Shown here: in pieces, positions 7,446 to 10,768 of the stretch
How the letters are laid out: each line of letters begins with the position of its first letter
Numbering within the stretch: the stretch's first letter is position 1
From: Acidobacteriota bacterium
Lineage (GTDB): Bacteria; Acidobacteriota; UBA4820; DSQY01
DNA length: 10,768 bases
Reading direction: 5' to 3'
NCBI GenBank assembly: GCA_022759065.1
Contig: JAEMPZ010000110.1
Span: 2,241 to 13,008 of the forward strand
Notes under the pieces: generated by a model
Told to the model about the DNA's origin: nothing
Databases searched by the model: none
The model's input: only the letters and a program-made list of their open reading frames with translations
Translations under genes and position numbers: made by a program

Positions 7446-9592
7446 AACGCGCTCTTGTTGCGTTGGCCCTTCTCTCCTGCGCGCTTTGGCTTTTTGGACA
7501 GGTGGTGGTTGAAGAGGTGGGCGCCATCCAAGACGCCTTCGCCAAGGCTCAGCAGGACATGCAGGCCTATCGCTTTCCACAGGCCATGCAGGAGCTTGAC
7601 CCTGTCGTCAAAACCCTGAGCGGATGGGAACAGTCCGGGCGGCTGCAACCTTCGGACGAAACATTGCTCGAGAAGGCGCTTGAGCTTCACGGCGTGGCCT
7701 CCTTCAACCTTGGAAACATTGACGCCGCCAAGGATGACTTCACCCACCTCGTGCGCCTGCGGCCCGACTACGCCCTAACGGCAACGCAGGCGCCGAAGCT
7801 CTTGAAGCTTTTTGAGGAGGTGCGTGGTTCGCTGACAGGCTCTGTCGCGCTTTCCGTCCAGCCTCCGGAAGCTGCTGTTACCGTGGACGGGCGCAATTTG
7901 GGCGCGCCGCCTCCCCCGCAAATCCCCCTGTTAAAGGGGTTGCACGTGATTCGGGCATCCCGTCCTGGATACGAGGCCAAGGAAGTGGAAGCCAGCGTGG
8001 ATGTTGGAAGCGTAAAGGCCGTCGCCATCACCCTCGTCCCCAACGCGCGCACCATTGATTTCTTCGTCCAGCCCCAGGGAAGCGAGTTGACCATAGACGG
8101 CCGCCGGGGCGGGAGCGCCTCGCAGCCAGCCAGCTCTCGCGCCGAATGGGCGGCGTTCGTCGCCGACGCCGGTTACTCTCCTTCAGACTACTTTGTTATA
8201 GAGGCGCTGAACCTGGCTCCCGGCGACCACCGCGTGGAGCTGAGCCACTCCTGCTACGGCCAGAAACGCTTTCTCTTGAACGTCGTGCTTGACAAGGAGA
8301 ACAACCGCCCCGGCCTTATCCGCCCCATAGCGCTGGAGAGAAAGACCCTCACGTTCACCCTCGACTCAAATCCGCAGGGGGCCGACGTCACGCTCGACGG
8401 CAAGAGCGCCGGCAAGACGCCTCTAGTCATCGAGGATTTCTGCATAGGCGACCACGACCTGCTTCTCCAGAAGAGCCAGGTGGGCGAATACCGCGCTCGA
8501 GTAGCCATCCCAGAGGGGCAGGCCTTTCACCTGACCGCAAATCTTCGCCCAACGATCGTGTGGGTTGGAGTGACGAGAGACCAGGAAACGGCTTCGGACC
8601 AGGCTGGCGCTATCGGAGCCGCGCTTGAAGCGGCGATGGGCAAGGCGGCCAACTTCAACGGCGTCGTTGCCCAGGAAAACAACCCGATGCTGCCAGACAC
8701 GTTTTTCGCTCCGGGCGTGGACGCGGCGCAGGTCTCCTCCACGGTCGCTTCTCTCTGCAGCCGCTACAAGGCGCAGGGGCTTTTAGCCGGGAGAGTTTCC
8801 CGCGATGGGAACGGCTTCAAGGCCACATTCAGGTTGCTCCTGCCGCAGGTGAAAGGGTTCGACGAGTACAGCGCGCAGATTGAATCAGCTTCCGCTGCTG
8901 ACGCGGCGCTTGCCGTGGTGGATAGCGCCCCGGAATTGGGGGCCTGGCAATACGGCTTCGCTTCCTTCAACGGGAGCGCCGGTCCCATGGTGGTTCGCGC
9001 GCCCTCCGGCGACGGCGATCTCCAGCCCGGGGACGTGCTCATTGCCGTTGACGGGACAAAGGTGGAATCGCCGGCGGAAGCGCGCAAGGCCTTGGCCGGC
9101 AAGGATAAGGCGCTGGCCAAGCTCATCCGCGGCGGACAAGAGCAGACCGTCGCGTTGGCGCTTCGCCAGGCGCCCGCCGTCGTGCCATACGGCGGAAGCG
9201 ATTTCGGCTACAGAAGGCTTTGGCTTTTGGCTAGACAGGAGATGTTATCGGAAGGCGACACGACGCGCGGGCTTGTTGGCCGCATGAACTGCGCGCTAGC
9301 GGCGCTAAACCTCGGGCTTCCGTCGGAGGCATCAGCGCCATTGGAAGGCATATCGTCCGGTTTTTATGGGCCGCTGCGGCCGGCTTCCGTGGCATATTTG
9401 AAAGGCGTGGATCTCTTGGAATTGGGGCGGCTTGAAGAGGCGCGCGCGCAACTCCAGCAGGCCGCGGCCGACGAAGGCGCGGCGCTTGATTTGGGCGGAG
9501 AGTACCTGGTGGCACCCCTGGCGCGAGATTTGCTCAAACAGCTTCCACCGCCGCCCCCACCTCCGCAGGCGACTCCGCCTGCGGGGAAGTAA
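7442..9592 (+). CDS. Exported TPR / PEGA / PDZ multidomain protein
   Basis: A 716-residue protein from GTG 7442, whose start overlaps the previous stop codon by four bases (GTGA). The N-terminus MKRALVALALLSCALWLFGQ is a signal peptide; LLSC is a poor lipobox and the hydrophobic run continues past the Cys, so lipoprotein status is unclear. Residues about 30-125 are TPR-like helices. Three PEGA-like repeats begin near 133, 206 and 303 (VTVDGRNLG, LTIDGRRGG, VTLDGKSAGKTPLV). Residues about 370-500 form an alpha/beta region with no family I can name. A PDZ-like domain follows at about 514-580 (LQPGDVLIAVDGTKVESPAEA); there is no protease domain. C-terminal TPR-like helices lie at about 610-677, and the protein ends in a proline-rich tail. 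It is likely a periplasmic scaffold or sensor partner for the PEGA-bearing kinase upstream; that role is inferred from shared domains and gene coupling. Confidence 0.85.
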   Translation: MKRALVALALLSCALWLFGQVVVEEVGAIQDAFAKAQQDMQAYRFPQAMQELDPVVKTLSGWEQSGRLQPSDETLLEKALELHGVASFNLGNIDAAKDDFTHLVRLRPDYALTATQAPKLLKLFEEVRGSLTGSVALSVQPPEAAVTVDGRNLGAPPPPQIPLLKGLHVIRASRPGYEAKEVEASVDVGSVKAVAITLVPNARTIDFFVQPQGSELTIDGRRGGSASQPASSRAEWAAFVADAGYSPSDYFVIEALNLAPGDHRVELSHSCYGQKRFLLNVVLDKENNRPGLIRPIALERKTLTFTLDSNPQGADVTLDGKSAGKTPLVIEDFCIGDHDLLLQKSQVGEYRARVAIPEGQAFHLTANLRPTIVWVGVTRDQETASDQAGAIGAALEAAMGKAANFNGVVAQENNPMLPDTFFAPGVDAAQVSSTVASLCSRYKAQGLLAGRVSRDGNGFKATFRLLLPQVKGFDEYSAQIESASAADAALAVVDSAPELGAWQYGFASFNGSAGPMVVRAPSGDGDLQPGDVLIAVDGTKVESPAEARKALAGKDKALAKLIRGGQEQTVALALRQAPAVVPYGGSDFGYRRLWLLARQEMLSEGDTTRGLVGRMNCALAALNLGLPSEASAPLEGISSGFYGPLRPASVAYLKGVDLLELGRLEEARAQLQQAAADEGAALDLGGEYLVAPLARDLLKQLPPPPPPPQATPPAGK
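9561..9586 (+). other. Strong 11-bp hairpin at the end of the last operon gene
   Basis: CTCCGCAGGCG (9561-9571) pairs with CGCCTGCGGGG (9576-9586) around a four-base loop ACTC, with one G-U pair. It lies within the codons for the proline-rich tail and ends three bases before the TAA stop at 9590. There is no following U-tract, so it is not a standard intrinsic terminator. It could slow exonucleases or ribosomes, or be Rho-associated. Confidence 0.45.
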
Positions 9593-9630
9593 GGGGGCAC
9601 TGGAACAAGGTGGCTGGGTGGATAAAGAAA

Positions 9631-9737
9631 GTGATTAGTGATTAGTGACTAGTGACTAGTGACTGGTGGCGGAAGGGCAAGGCGCCGCGCTCGATATGGC
9701 GTCTTTCACTTATCACTGGTCACTGCTCACCGATCAC
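9631..9737. repeat. Mirrored heptanucleotide arrays, inverted about a 34-base centre
   Basis: Five tandem 7-base units run from 9631 to 9665 (GTGATTA twice, GTGACTA twice, GTGACTG), plus a partial GTG to 9668. After a 34-base spacer (9669-9702), five 7-base units on the opposite strand run from 9703 to 9737 (CTTTCAC, TTATCAC, TGGTCAC, TGCTCAC, CGATCAC). Every unit keeps GTGA on the left and TCAC on the right, so the arms can pair in register; the third unit pairs fully with one wobble. The other units have mismatches confined mainly to the three variable positions. TTTT follows shortly after at 9741-9744, so the RNA could act as a terminator-like structure between the operon and selD. It might instead be a protein-binding array or a remnant mobile repeat. 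Confidence 0.8.
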
Positions 9738-9751
9738 GCCTTTTGACTGAT

Positions 9752-9755
9752 GGAG
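9752..9755 (+). promoter_or_regulatory. Ribosome binding site for selD
   Basis: GGAG lies five bases before ATG 9761. An overlapping ATG at 9750 opens only a four-codon frame that stops at 9762-9764, so 9761 is the selD start. Confidence 0.5.
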
Positions 9756-9760
9756 CGTGC

Positions 9761-10768
9761 ATGACCGATCCGCCAAAGCCAAAGGTCGGGCGACTGACGG
9801 CTCTGAGCCACGGAAGCGGCTGAGCCTGCAAAATTAGTCCGCTGGACCTGGCGGAAGTTCTCCGCCGGCTGCCTGAAATGAAGGACGAAAGGCTTCTCAC
9901 GCCGACTAACGTGGCGGAGGACGCCGCCGCGTACCTGCTGGACGCGGATAGGGCGCTTTTGTTCACCGCGGATTACTTCACTCCAGTGGTTGATGATCCC
10001 TTTATGTATGGCCAAATAGCGGCCGCCAACGCCTTTTCTGACATCTATGCCATGGGAGGAAAGCCGCTGCTGGCGCTCAACCTTACAAATTTCCCGTCGC
10101 GCCTGAACCGCCTGGACGAGATGGAGGAGATTTTGAGGGGCGGCGCAAAGAAGGCCATGGAGGCGGGATGTTTGGTGGCCGGGGGCCACACGATTGACGA
10201 CGCGGAACCCAAGTACGGAATGGCAGTCGTCGGCTTCGCCGATCCTGGCCGCATGATTCACAAGAACGGCGCGAGGCCCGGAGATTTTCTCTACCTGACC
10301 AAACCATTGGGAACTGGAATCCTGACGACGGCCTTCAAGAACGACGCCATCTCCGAGAAGGAGCTGGCTCCGGCCGCTGCCGTGATGGCCAAGCTCAACA
10401 AAGAGGCGTCGGAGTCGGCCGTCGAAGCAAGGGTGACGGCAGGCACCGACGTGACCGGCTTTGGGCTGTTGGGGCACCTTTGGGAGATGTGCGAGCAGGC
10501 GGGGGTTTCCGCCACCCTCTACTTCTCCGCGCTGCCGTTCATTGATGGCGTCGAGGCGCTAGCCAGGGAGGAATGGATTCCTGGCGGTACCTACGCCAAC
10601 CGCGACTTGGTCGCTGGCCACGTGGAACTGGCTGAGGGCCTGCCTGATCACCGTTTGTTGATGGCCGCCGACGCGCAGACCTCAGGCGGCCTTCTACTGG
10701 CCATACCGCGCGAGAAACAGCCAGCCTTCGCCGTGGCCATGCGCTCCCGCGGCCAGGAGTACTGGATC
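9761..10768 (+). CDS. selD: Selenide, water dikinase (selenophosphate synthetase), selenocysteine-containing, 3' end cut by the window
   Basis: SelD makes selenophosphate from selenide and ATP, the selenium donor for selenocysteine and selenouridine. The frame reads MTDPPKPKVGRLTALSHGSG, then UGA at 9821-9823 (codon 21), then ACKISPLDL. Aligned by motif with the E. coli enzyme (HGAGCGCKIS), the UGA falls exactly at catalytic Cys17; the second Cys (C23) and the essential Lys (K24) are kept. The frame stays open after the UGA through DYFTPVVDDP, AANAFSDIYAMGGKP, GGHTIDD and TAGTDVTGFGLLGHL, all hallmark SelD segments. The UGA is therefore best read as selenocysteine. The window holds 336 codons; the family is usually about 345, so only a short C-terminus is missing. 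Gene callers that treat UGA as stop will miss the start or call it broken. It is separated from the upstream operon by the heptad arrays and may have its own transcript. Confidence 0.93.
9848..9868 (+). promoter_or_regulatory. Candidate bacterial SECIS hairpin in selD
   Basis: CUGGCGGA (9848-9855) pairs with UCCGCCGG (9861-9868), giving an eight-base-pair stem with one G-U pair and a five-base loop AGUUC. The loop starts 32 bases after the UGA at 9821-9823. Bacterial SECIS elements lie just downstream of the UGA inside the coding region and carry a G at the start of the apical loop with a nearby U, which this loop has. It would recruit SelB to insert selenocysteine. Its function is inferred from position and shape. 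Confidence 0.6.

Noticed and set aside
7442..7510. Lipoprotein signal (LLSC) in the last operon gene
   Set aside because: Leu at the -2 position is atypical, and hydrophobic residues continue after the Cys, so a standard signal peptide is at least as likely.
9631..9737. Heptad arrays as a CRISPR array
   Set aside because: The unit is 7 bases with no spacers and the second half is inverted, which is unlike the longer repeats and unique spacers of CRISPR.
9821..9823. UGA in selD as a nonsense mutation or frameshift making a pseudogene
   Set aside because: The UGA replaces precisely the catalytic Cys codon, the rest of the gene is intact and well conserved, and a SECIS-like hairpin follows. 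Selenocysteine is the better explanation.
9734..10477. Long minus-strand open frame (247 codons) opposite selD
   Set aside because: The plus strand encodes hallmark SelD motifs across this whole stretch, and the minus-strand product shows no recognisable domain. It is a by-product of GC-rich codon use.

Overview
The window looks like chromosome from a GC-rich, Gram-negative-type, probably anaerobic or respiratorily flexible bacterium. The signs are a membrane-anchored 13-haem c-type cytochrome, exported PEGA/PDZ/TPR proteins, a transmembrane Hanks-type kinase and a selenoprotein SelD. Deltaproteobacterial, Acidobacteriota or a related candidate lineage would fit, but the taxon cannot be fixed from this sequence alone.

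Layout: all genes are on the + strand. (1) 127-1935 encodes a NapC/NirT-type multihaem cytochrome with three predicted N-terminal membrane helices and 13 haem-binding motifs; the first is an unusual CX3CH and seven are packed into the last ~105 residues. (2) 1936-2163 is a 228-base gap with only a weak promoter candidate. (3) 2164-9592 is a compact four-gene unit with junctions of +1, -29 and -4 bases: a membrane GAF-GAF-GGDEF diguanylate cyclase, a Ser/Thr kinase with one transmembrane helix and four PEGA-like repeats outside the membrane, an exported beta-propeller protein, and an exported TPR-PEGA-PDZ-TPR protein. (4) 9593-9760 holds a striking pair of mirrored heptanucleotide arrays. (5) From 9761 to the window edge lies selD, with an in-frame UGA at the catalytic position and a candidate bacterial SECIS hairpin just downstream.

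Working together: the four-gene unit reads as an envelope signalling module. A sensor cyclase would make c-di-GMP, a transmembrane kinase would phosphorylate cytoplasmic targets, and two periplasmic proteins (one sharing the PEGA domain with the kinase) would sense or organise something at the cell surface. This assignment is inference from domain content and gene coupling. The cytochrome would pass quinol-derived electrons to periplasmic acceptors. SelD would make selenophosphate for selenocysteine and is itself apparently a selenoprotein, so the host should encode SelA, SelB and SelC elsewhere.
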